From Megaustenia siamemsis (lineage: Eukaryota; Mollusca; Gastropoda; Stylommatophora; Ariophantidae), in the NCBI GenBank assembly GCA_032433765.1, contig JAVIAB010000159.1, positions 57,233,542 through 57,297,541 of the forward strand: a stretch of DNA of 64,000 nt, given 5' to 3'. The stretch's first letter is position 1, and each line of letters opens with the position of its first letter. The translations under genes and the position numbers were made by a program. Positions 44,120-56,792 of the stretch are shown one piece after another. A model generated the notes under the pieces. It did no database searches and was not told the origin of the DNA. It saw only the letters and a program-made list of their open reading frames with translations.

Positions 44120-44160
<41 letters not shown>

Positions 44161-44560
44161 CGTTCGTCCGATGATTTGAGGTATTCTAACGGATACGAAC
44201 CGTAGACTTCCTCCTCGTCATCCGCCCTTAAAAGGACGTTAAGTGGACGTAGTTACGTTGTGTTGAAGTTTGCAGTGTAACACTGTGATATCTGCGCCTT
44301 TCGGCCCAACACATCCGATTTCAGCCGACGCATTTTTTGTGTACCGGGTTCGTCTTCCCACTTCGATCCCTGCTCGCTTGGCCAGACTAGACAGGTTAGT
44401 CTGTTTCTAGAGGCACCACGAAGAGGTGTAGCAGGGTCTGGATGGTTCTGGTTCACCGATCCTGGCGCAAGCCATCAGTTATGAGTCACTGACGACTTCC
44501 AGCTCTGGTGCTGGGTGGGGCGCGCCTTCGCCTCCAGAGCTTGATATTAAACTGCTGGTG
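44118..44560 (-). mobile_element. LINE 3' region, minus strand, with (CAT)n tail
   Basis: On the complement, sequence around cggctgaaatcggatgtgtt and gggccgaaaggcgcagatat is followed by a 3' terminal part (aagggcgg...gacgaacgcatc) and a (CAT)n tract at 44121-44160. The middle matches 60430-60485 on the plus strand (gctggctgaaatcggatgca, ctgggccactggcgcag). No RT motifs are present, so it is a 3' UTR-type fragment. Confidence 0.6.
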
Positions 44561-44860
44561 TGTGGACGCAGCAGCACCTGTCAACCAAATGAAGGCTGTA
44601 TTTTAATAATGGTACAGTCTAGATATCAACACCAGAGAATGAGTTTATTTTCAAAGGTTGATGAGACTACTCATTCAGTGAAAAATAATGTTGTTTGATC
44701 GGAGCCTTACTTTCATCAAACATGTAGATCAGGTGGTACTGAATCATAGAATAGAACTTCTGCAATGAGGATATGGTAGTAGCACATATTTAGTAGCATC
44801 ATCTTGTTCTCTTATACCAGGGGCTAGTCCTGTCTGTGACTGAGTATTTAATGGCGATCA
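44561..44860. other. no recognised feature inside the decayed LINE region
   Basis: Sequence between the nested LINE tail and the RT/RNase H remnants; nothing legible. Confidence 0.35.
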
Positions 44861-45621
44861 TGACTCTCGGCAACCCGCAAATGACAGAGAAAATATACAC
44901 AATGAGACAATACACATCATCTGTGGGTACACAGATGATACCGAGTGTATGGCGCTGCGTTACTTCCTCAGTTGTCCCACCATCGTAGACAAAATAAGAC
45001 TTTGTCCAACACGGACATCTCTTCTAATCTGTGCAATCCAACATTATCCGCTGTACCGTGAATTTATGGGCACAAAAGGCAGCAAGTTAAAAAGATGGTA
45101 AAACATGGATGACGCAGGCTGTTGAGATTGTTCAGCAGTTGTGTTCAGTCGAAGACATAGAACGCGGGGAAGAATGGGCGTCAGTGTGCAGGAAGTTCGT
45201 TCTCGTCGTCATCTCACAGGACAGAGAATGTCAACAACAAAACATCTTGGTCTTTGAGACAGAATTGCTGACCTAGATTTTTCAGAACTCCACTGAGTGT
45301 GACGTAATCGTTTATACAGATGGGTCTGTTATTCTTTACGTAAGGAGCTTTTGCTTCTCAAGGCTTCTGTTGTGGGAAAACTGAGAAGGAATAAATGGAA
45401 TGTTGAATAGAAGTAGTTTGAGTATAGAAGTTATGGTTGTCGCTAAAGCACTAGCATGGTTTCTGTCATAGAATTATACACATCCGTGTTTTCTCAGTGA
45501 CTCAATAAGTATGCTCAGAAAGATCGTTAAACACGGGGCTAGGCGGCATTAGTTGGGTGAGGTCTGAAAAAACGTTTTCTTCATTTTCGTATCATAAAAG
45601 GCGGGTGCAATGGTTAACAAG

Positions 45622-48540
45622 CTTGCTGATAGGGCTGCTAGCTAGAGTCGTGTAGAGAGGGTGCTGACAGGGCTGCTAGCTAGAGCCATGTAGAGAGGGT
45701 GCTGATAGGGCTGCTAGCTAGAGTCATGTAGAGAGGGTGCTGATAGGGCTGCTAGCTAGAGTCATGTAGAGAGGGTTGCTGATAGGGCTGCTAGCTAGAG
45801 CCATGTAGAGAGGGTGCTGACAGGGCTGCTAGCTAGAGCCATGTAGAGAGGGTGCTGACAGGGCTGCTAGCTAGAGCCATGTAGAGAGGGTGCTGATAGG
45901 GCTGCTAGCTAGAGTCGTGTAGAGAGGGTTGCTGATAGGGCTGCTAGCTAGAGCCATGTAGAGAGGGTGCTGACAGGGCTGCTAGCTAGAGCCATGTAGA
46001 GAGGGTGCTGATAGGGCTGCTAGCTAGAGTCGTGTAGAGAGGGTTGCTGACAGGGCTGCTAGTTAGAGTCATGTAGAGAGGGTGCTGACAGGGCTGCTAG
46101 TTAGAGACATGTAGAGAGGGTGCTGACAGGGCTGCTAGCTAGAGTCGTGTAGAGAGGGTGCTGATAGGGCTGCTAGTTAGAGTCGTGTAGAGAGGGTTGC
46201 TGATAGAGCTACTAGCTAGAGTCGTGTAGAGAGGGTTGCTGATAGGGCTGCTAGCTAGAGCCATGTAGAGAGGGTTGCTGATAGGGCTGCTAGCTAGAGT
46301 CGTGTAGAGAGGGTTGCTGATAGAGCTACTAGCTAGAGTCGTGTAGAGAGGGTTGCTGATAGGGCTGCTAGCTAGAGTCATGTAGAGAGGGTTGCTGATA
46401 GGGCTGCTAGTTAGAGTCATGTAGAGAGGGTTGCTGATAGGGCTGCTAGCTAGAGTCATGTAGAGAGGGTTGCTGACAGGGCTGCTACCTAGAGTCGTGT
46501 AGAGAGGGTTGCTGATAGGGCTGCTAGCTAGAGTCATGTAGAGAGGGTTGGTGATAGGGCTGCTAGCTAGAGTCGTGTAGAGAGGGTTGGTGATAGGGCT
46601 GCTAGTTAGAGTCGTGTAGAGAGGGTTGCTGATAGGGCTGCTACCTAGAGTCGTGTAGAGAGGGTTGCTGATAGGGCTGCTAGTTAGAGTCGTGTAGAGA
46701 GGGTTGCTGATAGGGCTGCTACCTAGAGTCGTGTAGAGAGGGTTGGTGATAGGGCTGCTAGTTAGAGTCGTGTAGAGAGGGTTGCTGATAGGGCTGCTAC
46801 CTAGAGTCGTGTAGAGAGGGTTGGTGATAGGGCTGCTAGCTAGAGTCGTGTAGAGAGGGTTGGTGATAGGGCTGCTAGTTAGAGTCGTGTAGAGAGGGTT
46901 GGTGATAGGGCTGCTAGTTAGAGTCGTGTAGAGAGGGTTGGTGATAGGGCTGCTAGCTAGAGTCGTGTAGAGAGGGTTGGTGATAGGGCTGCTAGCTAGA
47001 GTCGTGTAGAGAGGGTTGGTGATAGGGCTGCTAGCTAGAGTCATGTAGAGAGGGTTGGTGATAGGGCTGCTAGCTAGAGTCGTGTAGAGAGGGTTGCTGA
47101 CAGGGCTGCTAGTTAGAGTCATGTAGAGAGGGTTGCTGACAGGACTGCTAGGTAGAGTCGTATAGAAAGGGTGCTGATAGAGCTGCTAGCTAGATGCATG
47201 TAGAGAGGGTGCAGACAGGGCTGCTTGTTTGGCTCATGTAGAAGGGTGCTGACAGGGCTGCTAGTTTGGCTCATGTAGAAGGGTGCTGACAGGGTTGCTT
47301 GTTTGGCTCATGTAGAAGGGTGCTGATAGGGCTGCTTGTTTGGCTCATGTAGAACGGTGCTGACAGGGCTGCTAGTTTGGCTCATGTAGAAGGGTGCTGA
47401 CAGGGATGCTTGTTTGGCTCATGTAGAAGGGTGCTGTCAGGGCTGCTAGTTCGGCTCATGTAGAAGGGTGCTGACAGGGCTGCTTGTTTGGCTCATGTAG
47501 TAGGGTGCTGATAGGGCTGTAAGTTTGGCTCATGTAGAAAGGTGCTGATAGGGCTGCTTCTTTGGCTCATGTAGAGAGCGTGCTGACAGAGCTGCTTGTT
47601 TGGCTCATGTAGAGAGCGTGCTGACAGGGCTGCTTGTTTGGCTCATGTAGTAGGGTGCTGACAGGGCTGTTAGTTTGGCTCATGTAGAGAGGTTTGATGA
47701 CAGGGCTGCTTGTTTGGCTCATGTAGAGAGGGTTTCTGACAGGGCTGCTAGTTTAGCTCATGTAGAGAGGGTTGTTGACAGGACTGCTAGTTTAGCTCAT
47801 GTAGAGATGATTGCTGACAGAGCTGCTAGTTAGAGTCATGTAGAGAAGGTTGCTGACAGAGCTGCTAGTTAGAGTCATGTAGAGAGGGTTGCTTACAGAG
47901 CTGTAGGTTTGTCTCATGTAGAGAGGGCTGCTGACAGAGCTGCTAGTTTGGCTCATGTAGAGAGGGTTGCTTACATAGCTGCTAGTTAGAGTCATGTAGA
48001 GAGGGTTGCTGACAGGGCTTCTAGTTAGAGTCATGTAGAGAGGGTTGCTGACAGGGCTTCTAGTTAGAGTCATGTAGAGAGGGTTGCTGACAGGGCTTCT
48101 AGTTAGAGTCGTGTAGAGAGGGTTGCTGACAGGGCTGCTAGTTAGAGTCATGTAGAGAGGGTTGCTGACAGGGCTGCTAGTTAGAGTCATGTAGAGAGGG
48201 TTGCTGATAGGGCTGCTAGTTAGAGTCATGTAGACAGGGCTGCTATCTAGAGTCATGTAGAGAGGGTTGCTGACAGGGCTTCTAGTTAGAGTCATGTAGA
48301 GAGGGTTGCTGACAGGGCTGCTATCTAGAGTCATGTAGAGAGGGTTGCTGATAGGGCTTCTAGTTAGAGTCATGTAGAGAGGGTTGCTGATAGGGCTGCT
48401 AGTTAGAGTCATGTAGAGTGCGTTGCTTACAGAGCTGTAGGTTTGTCTCATGTAGAGAGGGTTGCTGACAGAGCTGCTATTTAGAGTCATGTAGAGCGGG
48501 TTGCTCAAAGTACTGCTAGTTAGAATCACACAGATCATCA
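45622..48540 (+). repeat. 39-bp (38-40) minisatellite seeded in LINE RNase H, about seventy copies
   Basis: The unit is gctgatagggctgctagcta plus gagtcgtgtagagagggtt. The first unit is the LINE RNase H sequence itself (LADRAAS). The array has zones: mixed 38/39-bp units to 46.1 kb, regular 39-bp units to 47.15 kb, a diverged zone with tgtttggctcatgtagaagg to 47.8 kb, then regular units again to 48.54 kb. Long minus-strand frames (327 codons at 46139-47122, 249 codons at 47792-48541) are periodic by-products and not genes. Confidence 0.93.
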
Positions 48541-48594
48541 CTAAATCAAAATATCTTTTACGGTTTTATTTTTCCCCTGAAAGCTCATGAAGAT

Positions 48595-49620
48595 CAAAAC
48601 TACAAGACGATTATTTCTTGCGTGTCATCACAGATCATCACAGATCATCACAATTACTAGATGATTTATTCTTGCAAGTCATCATAGATCATCACAATTA
48701 CTAGACGATTTATTCTTGCATGTCATCACAGATCATCATAATTACTAGACGATTTATTCTTGCAAGTCATCATAGATCATCACAAGTACAAGATGATTTC
48801 TTCTTGCATGTCATCACAGATCATCAAAATTACAAGACGCTTTCTTCTTTCATGTCATCACAGATCATCATAATTACAAGACGGTTAATCTTCTTACATG
48901 TCTTCAATGGTCTTCACAATTATAATACGATTTCTTCTTGCATGTCATCACATATCGTTACAAATACAAGAAGATTTCTTCATGTATATCATCACAGATC
49001 ATCATAACTACAAGACGATTCCTTCTTGCATGTCATCACAGATCATCATACCTACAAGACTATTCCTTCTTGCATGTCATCACAGATCATCATAACTTCA
49101 AGACGATTCCTTCTTGCATGTCATCACAGATCATCATACCTACAAGACGATTCCTTCTTGCATGACATCACAGATCATCATACCTACAAGGCGATTCCTT
49201 CTTGCATGCAATCACAGTTTATCACAACTACAAGACGATTCCTTCTTGCATGTCATCACAGATCGTCACAAATACAAGACGATTCCTTCTTGCATGTCAT
49301 CACAGATCATCACAGCTTCCAGACGAACTCTTCGTGCATGTCATCACAGATCATCACAATTACCAGACGAACTCTTCTTGTATGTCATCACAGATCATCT
49401 TAATTGCAAGACGATTCCTTCTTGCATGTCATCATAGATCATCACAACTACCAGACGAACTCTTCTTGCATGTCATCACAGATCATCACAATTACAAGAC
49501 GATTCCTTCTTGCATGTCATCACATACCATCACAACAAACAGGCTAACCCTTCTTGCATGTCATCACAGATTATCAAAATTACAAGATGACTTCTTCTTG
49601 TATTTCATCACGTATTTAAC
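48595..49620 (+). repeat. 44-bp minisatellite, about 22 copies
   Basis: The unit contains tgtcatcacagatcatcaca and caagacgattccttcttgca. Being 44 bp long, it shifts frame each unit and gives overlapping short frames in all three phases, none of them real. Confidence 0.93.
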
Positions 49621-50267
49621 TTTTAATTTATCACACATCGTGACAGCTCCAAAACGTGTTCCCCTTGCCTATCGTCACAGATCATTCAAGTTGCATGAAA
49701 TACCTCTCCTGTTTTCGACACAGGCAGTCAAAGGATCAAGAAACCCTTTTTTTCCTTGTCTTTCTGAACAGATTTCAAACGTGTTAGAACAATTCGTGAT
49801 ATCGCTCATTGGATCGACTAAATTTAATTAACTTTTGCTTCTTGTATTTAACTCTGAATAATAATAACAAAATAATAATAATAATAATAATGATCATAAT
49901 GATAATATTACTAATAATAAAGTAAGTCAATTAATGTCCTCAATGACTTTTGTCGCAAATTAACATATAATGGACTTGTCTTAAAATGACTGAATGACAA
50001 ATCTGCTAAAATCATCTTTTCGTTTTCGTTAAAGACCGTCAATGCTCTAACAAATCGCATTTTGATATTTCCTGACCCGTAGCAAGAGGTTGAAATATCA
50101 TCTTGTGTTGTCTGTACACATCGTCAGGGCTGTAAAGAAAACACAAAACATTACGTCACCTCTCTCGCCACAAACTGCCAACGCTATTTATGTATAAACA
50201 ATAAAATGTCTTTCTTGTCTTTAGCTAACGGTCTTCAGTATGTCATAAGTATGTGTTTTTTGTTTCT
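49621..50267. other. no gene; (ATA)n microsatellite near 49858-49920
   Basis: Apart from the ataata tract nothing is recognised. Confidence 0.5.
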
Positions 50268-50562
50268 TTTGTCACGGGTTGTATAAGTTGTAAGAAATCA
50301 TCTTTTGTCACGGGTTGTATAAGTTGTAAGAAATCATCTTTTGTCACGGGTTGTATAAGTTGTAAGAAATCATGTTTTTTCACGGGTTGTATAAGTTGTA
50401 AGAAATCATCTTTTGTCACGGGTTGTATAAGTTGTAAGAAATCATCTTTTGTCACGGGTTGTATAAGTTGTAAGAAATCATCTTTTGTCACGGGTTGTAT
50501 AAGTTGTAAGAAATCATGTTTTGTCACGGGTTGTATAAGTTGTAAGAAATCATGTTTTGTAG
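50268..50562 (+). repeat. 36-bp tandem repeat, eight copies
   Basis: Unit ttttgtcacgggttgtataa plus gttgtaagaaatcatc, almost invariant. The single recurring difference is atcatc versus atcatg at the unit end. Confidence 0.97.
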
Positions 50563-50654
50563 GTTTTGTAAAACAACACAGATCATCAATGCTTTAACGA
50601 TCTTGTACATATTTCAACATTTGGGATGCCAGAAAGGAGTGCTACGTGGGGAGA

Positions 50655-51330
50655 GGAAAAACAAATCAACACAGAACTGGAGTCGCCTCTCTTCACACAA
50701 AGAATGAAATGCTGGGGAGGGGAGATATGATCACATATGGTCATGCCCGATGTGCAATGAAGATGATCTGTAGACTAAACTAAACTAAACTAATCTAAAC
50801 TAAACTAAACTAAACTAAACTAAACTAAACTAAACTAAACTAAACTAAACTAAACTAAACTACCAATCTTGTTATTTATCAAGGACCGTTAAAGTTGAAA
50901 TAAATCCTGTATTTTCTATCATTTACCATGTGCCATCAAACGTTTCAGAAATCTTGTTAATCTTATACCGGAATGTCAAGTCTGTAAGAAAGCAAACCCA
51001 CACAGCAAAAAAAGACGGCAAATACAGAACTGGAGTCGCCTCTCTTCACACACTGAGGGAAATACTGGGGAGCAGAGCTATGATCACATATGGTCATGCA
51101 CGATGTGCAATGAAGATGATCTGTAGACTAAACTAAACTAAACTAAACCAAACTAAACTAAACTAACAATCTTGTTATTTATTAAGGACCGTTAAAGTTG
51201 GAAGAAATCCTGTATTTTCTATCATTTACCATGTGCCATCAAACGTTTCAGAAATCTTGTTCTTCTTATACCGGAATGTCAAGTCTGTAAGAAAGCAAAC
51301 CCACACAGCAAATAATGTAAACAAATATAG
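50655..51330 (+). repeat. tandemly duplicated CTAAA-tailed SINE-like repeat
   Basis: Two copies of one module: acagaactggagtcgcctct, atgatcacatatggtcatg, gatgtgcaatgaagatgatc, tgtagactaaactaaac and then a (CTAAA)n run (50775-50862 and 51127-51164). Each run is followed by the same downstream segment (atcttgttatttat, accatgtgccatcaaacg, ccggaatgtcaagtctgtaa). The whole ~330-bp block is therefore duplicated in tandem. A diverged relative lies at 25.93 kb. Confidence 0.8.
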
Positions 51331-52485
51331 TCTCTCCATCTCGGATCTTCAAATCGCTATGATAGTTTCTTCTCTTGTCATTTCTCCCTCACTATCACTG
51401 AAGCAAAGAATATTTGCATGAGCGTGTAATTTATTATTTCTGATTGTTTTTCCCCCTTTTACATTGTATTTCGTATTCAGCTTTGTTTCTCTTACCTTCA
51501 CTTCGTTTCCTGTCTTTTTCTACTTCTTCTTCTCTTGTTCAACAATCTACATGTGCTGTACAAATGTACCGACATGACCAACAAAGAGCCTTACTAGGAG
51601 CTAAACATCTACTCCGGTTCCTCAAACTTTTCCCTGCAGCTTGATTCTGTGAACCAAACTTTCTTTGTTGAGGACTTTGATGACTTGTAGTACATGCTCT
51701 AGAGTCTGATTTAATTTGACCACTACGATTTTAGTGCCGGCAGTGTCCGTGGGGCCCATTTTGTGAAAGTGTTCTCCCATACATCAGCGTCTTATCTAGG
51801 TCCCATGATCTTGGACATTCCTTGTTGTTTTGTTTTAGTTTGTGTTTCAGTTCAGCTTTACTCTTCTATGTTTATTGCGTCTTGTAAGAGTTGTTATTTA
51901 TTTGCCGTTCGATTGACAACTATGGGAACGAACATCATTGTCTAAATACGTCTTGAGGCGTGGAGAGAATGGTTAACTTTGTTTCATTTGACCAGTACAT
52001 TTACGTTCTCTTAGTAGACAACATGGAACCAGTGATACAAACTGTGGATTAAAATGTAGGATACCTTTCATTGGATGGCTCATATTCGTAAAATGGGCAG
52101 AGAATTGGTGTTGGATATCAGAACGTTAACAGTGAAGCGCCAGCCAATGATGATGTCGAGTCGATGCAGAAATGAAGAAGGAATAGCGAATCATATGAAA
52201 CTTGATGATTGTGTCTGTAAATAGAAAATACAGTTTAGTAAGTAATACAAGTAAAGGGAGTGTATAGAAAATTAAAACAAAAATGAACGCAAACTGTCTT
52301 GGTACATCTCCTGTAAGGTTACGATAATACCAAAGATTAACTACCGCTGAATACTGCAGTGTTGGTCTTCTTGGGAGTACATATTGTGGGGAAGTGCTGC
52401 TAAGTACCTTTCTTTGTAATTCTGCCTGGCCAGAGACATGCAATTTCTTTAATTTAGAGAAATGAAACCATGTTTGATGATAAGT
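51331..52485. other. no recognised feature
   Basis: Unique AT-rich sequence with short, unsupported frames. Confidence 0.4.
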
Positions 52486-55480
52486 GGGTAAGTAAAAAGT
52501 TGGCCCAAAGTTGACAGTGGAAATGACCCAGACTGTGGAAGTGAAACAAACAGAGCAAATGATACAAGCTGAGGAAATTAAACACGCTAAAAAAGTGACG
52601 GAAACTGATTAAGTGCCACAAACTAAAGAAGTGTCAGAAACTAAGGAAATGGCGCAAACTAAGGAAATGACACAAAATAAGTAAGTGATACACGCTGAGG
52701 AAGTGACACAAACTAACGAAGTGACACACACTAAGGAAGTGACACAAACAAAGGAAGAGACACAAACTAAGTAAGTGATACAAATTGAGTAAGTGCCACA
52801 ATCTAAGTAAGTGATACAAACTGAGGAAGTGACACAAACTAAGGAAGTTACACGAACTAAGGAAGTTACACAAACTAAGGAAGTTACACAAACTAAGGAA
52901 GTTACACAAACTAAGGAAGTTACATAAACTAAGGAAGTTACACAAACTAAGGAAGTTACACAAACTAAGGAAGTTACACAAACTAAGGAAGTTACACAAA
53001 CTAAAGAAGTTACACAAACTAAGTAAGTGACACAGACTGAGGAAGTTACACAAACTAAGGAAGTTACACAAACTAAGTAAGTAAGTTACACAAACTAAGG
53101 AAGTTACACAAACTAAGGAAGTGACACAAACTAAGGAAGTTACACAAACTAAGGAAGTTACACAAACTATGGAAGTTATACAAACTAAGTAAGTTACACA
53201 AACTAAGGAAGTTACACAAACTAAGTAAGTGACACAGACTGAGGAAGTTACACAAACTAAGGAAGTTACACAAACTAAGGAAGTTACACAAACTAAGTAA
53301 GTGACACAGACTGAGGAAGTTACACAAACTAAGGAAGTTACACAAACTAAGGAAGTTACACAAACTATGGAAGTGACACAAACTAAGTAAGTGATACAAA
53401 TTAAGAGAGTGGTACAAACTGAGGAAGTGACACAAGCTAAGAAAGTGACACAATCTTAGTAAGTGTCACAAACTAAGTGAGTGACACAAACTAAGTGAGA
53501 GACACAGACTAAGGAAGTGACACAAACTGAGTGTCACAAACTAAGGAAGTGACACAAAATAAGTGAGTGATACAAACTAAGAAAGTGACACAAACAGAGT
53601 AAGTGACACAAACTAAGGAAGTGACACAAATTTAGAAAGGGACACAAAACAAACTAAGGAAGTGACACAAACTAAGAAAGTGACACAAACTAAGAAAAGG
53701 ACACAAGCAGAGTAAGTGACACAAACTAAGGAAGTGACACAGATTAAGAAATGGAAACAAACTAAGGAAGTGACACAAACTGAGTAAGTGATACAAATTA
53801 GGAAAGGGACATAAACTAAGAAAGTGACATAAACTAAGTAAGTGACACAATCTTTGGAAGTAACACAAACTAAGGAAGTGATACAAATTAAGAAATTAAC
53901 ACAAACTAAGGAAGTGACACAAAATAAAAAAGTAACACAAATTGAGTAAGTGACATAATATTAGGAAGTGACATAAAATAAGGAAGTGACACAAACTGAA
54001 TTTGTGACACAATATTAAGAAGTGACACAAAATAAGGAAGTGACACAAACTGAGTAAGTGACACAATATTAGGAAGTGACACAAACTGAGTAAGTGACAC
54101 AATATTAGGAAGTGACACAAAATAAGGAAGTGACACAAACTGAGTAAGTGACACACTATTAAGAAGTGACACAAAATAAGGAAGTGACACAAACTAAAAA
54201 TGTGACACAAACAATGGAAGTGTCATAAACTGAGTAAGTGACACAAATTGAGGAAGAGACACAAATTGATGAAGTGACACAAACTGAGGAAGTGACACAA
54301 ACTGAGGATGGGACACAAACTGAGGAAGAGACACAGACTGACGAAATGACAAAAACTGAGGAAGTGACACAAACTGACGAAGTGACACAAACTGAGGAAG
54401 TGACACAAACTGAGGAATAGGCACAAACTGAGGAATTGACACAAATTAAGGTAGTGACACAAACTAAGAAAGTGACACAATCTGAGTGTCACAAACTAAG
54501 TGAGTGACACAAACTAAGGAAGTGACACAAACTAAGTGAGTGACACAGACTAAGGAAGTGAAACAAACTGAGTGTCACAAAATAAGGAAGTGACTCAAAA
54601 TAAGTGAGTAATACAAACAAAGAAAGTGACACAAACAGAGTAAGTGACACAAACTAAGGAAGTGACACAAATTAAGAAAGGGACACAAACTAAGGAAGTG
54701 ACACAAATTAAGAAAGTGACACAAACTAAGAAAAGGACACAAACAGAGTAAGTGACACAAACTAAGGAAGTGACACAAATTAAGAAATGGAAACAAACTA
54801 ATGAAATGACGCAAACTGAGTAAGTGATATAAATTAAGAAAGGGACATAAACTAAGAAAGTGACATAAACTAAGTAAGTGACACAATCTTTGGAAGTGAT
54901 ACAAATTAAGAAATTAACACAAACTGAAGATGGGACACAAATTGAGGAAGAGACAGTCTGACGAAATGACAAATACTGACGAAGCAACACAAACTGTCGA
55001 AGTGACACAAACTGACGAAGTGACTCAAACTGAGGAAGTGACACAAACTGACGACGTGAATCATACCGAGGATGCGACACAAACTGAGAATGAGACACAA
55101 ACTGAGGAAGTGGCACAAACTGAGGAATAGACACAAACTGAGGAAGTGACACAAACTGAGGAAGTGACACAATTTGAGGAATTGACACAAACTGAGGAAA
55201 TGACAAAAACTGAGGAAGTGACACAAACTGAGGAAGTGGCAAAAACTGAGGAAGTGACACAAACTGAGGAAGTGGCAAAAACTGACGAAGTGACACAAAC
55301 TGTCGAAGTGACACAAACTGACTAAGTGACACAAACTGAGGAAATGAAACAAACTGAGTAGGTCATGAAAACTGAGACAGTGGCACAAACTGAAGAAGTG
55401 ACACAAACTGAAGGAGTGACACAAACTGAGTAAGTCATTGAAACTTAGGAAGTGACACAAACTGAGGAAGTTAGCCAAAT
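52486..55480 (+). repeat. 18-bp minisatellite, more than 150 units over 3 kb
   Basis: The unit gaagtgacacaaactgag and variants (aaggaagttacacaaacta, taagtaagtgacacaaac) run almost without break. Two blocks, around 53.6-53.9 and 54.55-54.9 kb, resemble each other in order of variants, indicating a segmental duplication of about 1 kb within the array. The many Leu/Cys/Phe/Ser frames on the complement are artefacts. Confidence 0.95.
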
Positions 55481-56790
55481 TTAAGAAGGAATTAATTATT
55501 TCTAACATCGAGGTAAAGAAACGAAAAGCGCCATAATGGTCAACTTGAAAGTGTAGAACGACGGAGATTGAATAGCATTAATATACGAGATTGGTGGATG
55601 AACAATTTAGATGTTAAAACAAGATTAGAGATTGTTATGAGGACAACTGATAATTTAAATAGGCCAGGCAATCAAGCCTCTACATGTAGATGATACACTT
55701 TAATGAGAGAACCTAGAGTGGGCTATAGGGAAATTACAAGTTAAAAGTAAGGCCCTTAAGCACAATGTGAATTCCAATGTCCGTGATATAACAGTCACTT
55801 ACCTCTAGTTAAACCAGGAAAATCTGCACCGACGTGTTTGTTCCTTAATAATAATAACGTTAACGAATACAAGTGAGACATGAATGTCCATAGAGAGGAG
55901 ATAACAAACTAATGTGACAATATATTTGGGAGGGAAATGTTATCGCATCTTTTCTTTCCAAGGCTATGTGTATTAACAAAACTAGCAGCGGTTTATCGGT
56001 GTGGAATGTCATGACATACTAACAGCGGTTGATGGTTTTGTTTGTGTTAAATCAGAGACTGGTCCTACAGTCCATAGAGTAAGCCACGCGCATTCACACA
56101 TTTAGTGGGACTCATTTTGATATAATCGAAATGGTACAAAATGAAGGCATGCCATTTTTTTATGTGATGCACGAGCGATATATCATAAGTGACAATTCAT
56201 TTTCTACTCGATTTTCTCACTTTTGAGGACAGGATTAAGATATGAAGATCATACCTGAAGAGAAGTTCTGACCAGGAACGTCTGCTATGGGAGAAGCTGA
56301 CTTAATGTAAGGAGAACAGATCATGGATCGGTAAGTCAAAGACAGGCCTGGCTGAGAGTACCGTTAAATTGCTGTACGGACTGTCTAACATTAACCATGT
56401 CCGGAACATGCCCTCGTGTTCTCAGGTCTACTACCTGTTCTGTTATCGCCACACTAGACCGAGCACGCTGAGAACAGAACCAGGCTGTGATTAAGGCAGC
56501 AGTCAATGTCCTTTTTTATATGTGGACATTGACACGCTTTGATCGTAATGTTGATTATATTGCGTGTCATCAATGTAGGGTTTGGGCAGTTGTTGCACGC
56601 TCCATTGACAGAACGATGTATTCAGGTAATGGCGAAAGCACAATAACAAGTAGTTTGACAATAATATAATCATCAATGAAAGTAATATATTGTTCTATTC
56701 GGATCCCATGATTACAGTCATGTCTGCGTGCTGAATAATTCAATGATCGTGTTCCTTTAAGTTCACACAAGCTCCAGACGCAAGCAATCG
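55481..56790. other. no recognised feature
   Basis: Unique sequence; no supported ORF, RNA or repeat. Confidence 0.4.
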
Positions 56791-56792
56791 CT

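Larger units (their letters stand above)
42480..45640 (+). mobile_element. decayed I-type LINE: endonuclease remnants to RNase H
   Basis: Pieces of a LINE with RNase H lie in order. An endonuclease fragment reads FCGFNARGISWGN near 42553. A linker-like stretch follows near 42990-43075. RT-connection sequence (AVEIVQQLCSVEDIERGEEW) lies near 45120-45180, and RNase H near 45307 reads DVIVYTDGSV, then IEVMVVAKALAWFLS, FLSDSISMLRKI, and NKLADRAAS near 45617. Many stops and gaps show it is dead. Its middle is occupied by a minisatellite (43.2-43.5 kb) and a reverse-oriented LINE tail (44.1-44.5 kb). The RNase H end runs straight into the 39-bp array. Confidence 0.65.

Noticed and set aside
52634..53453. 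Leu/Cys/Phe-rich membrane-like proteins on the minus strand
   Set aside because: Products of the 18-bp repeat read on the complement; several overlapping frames exist and none has a unique domain.
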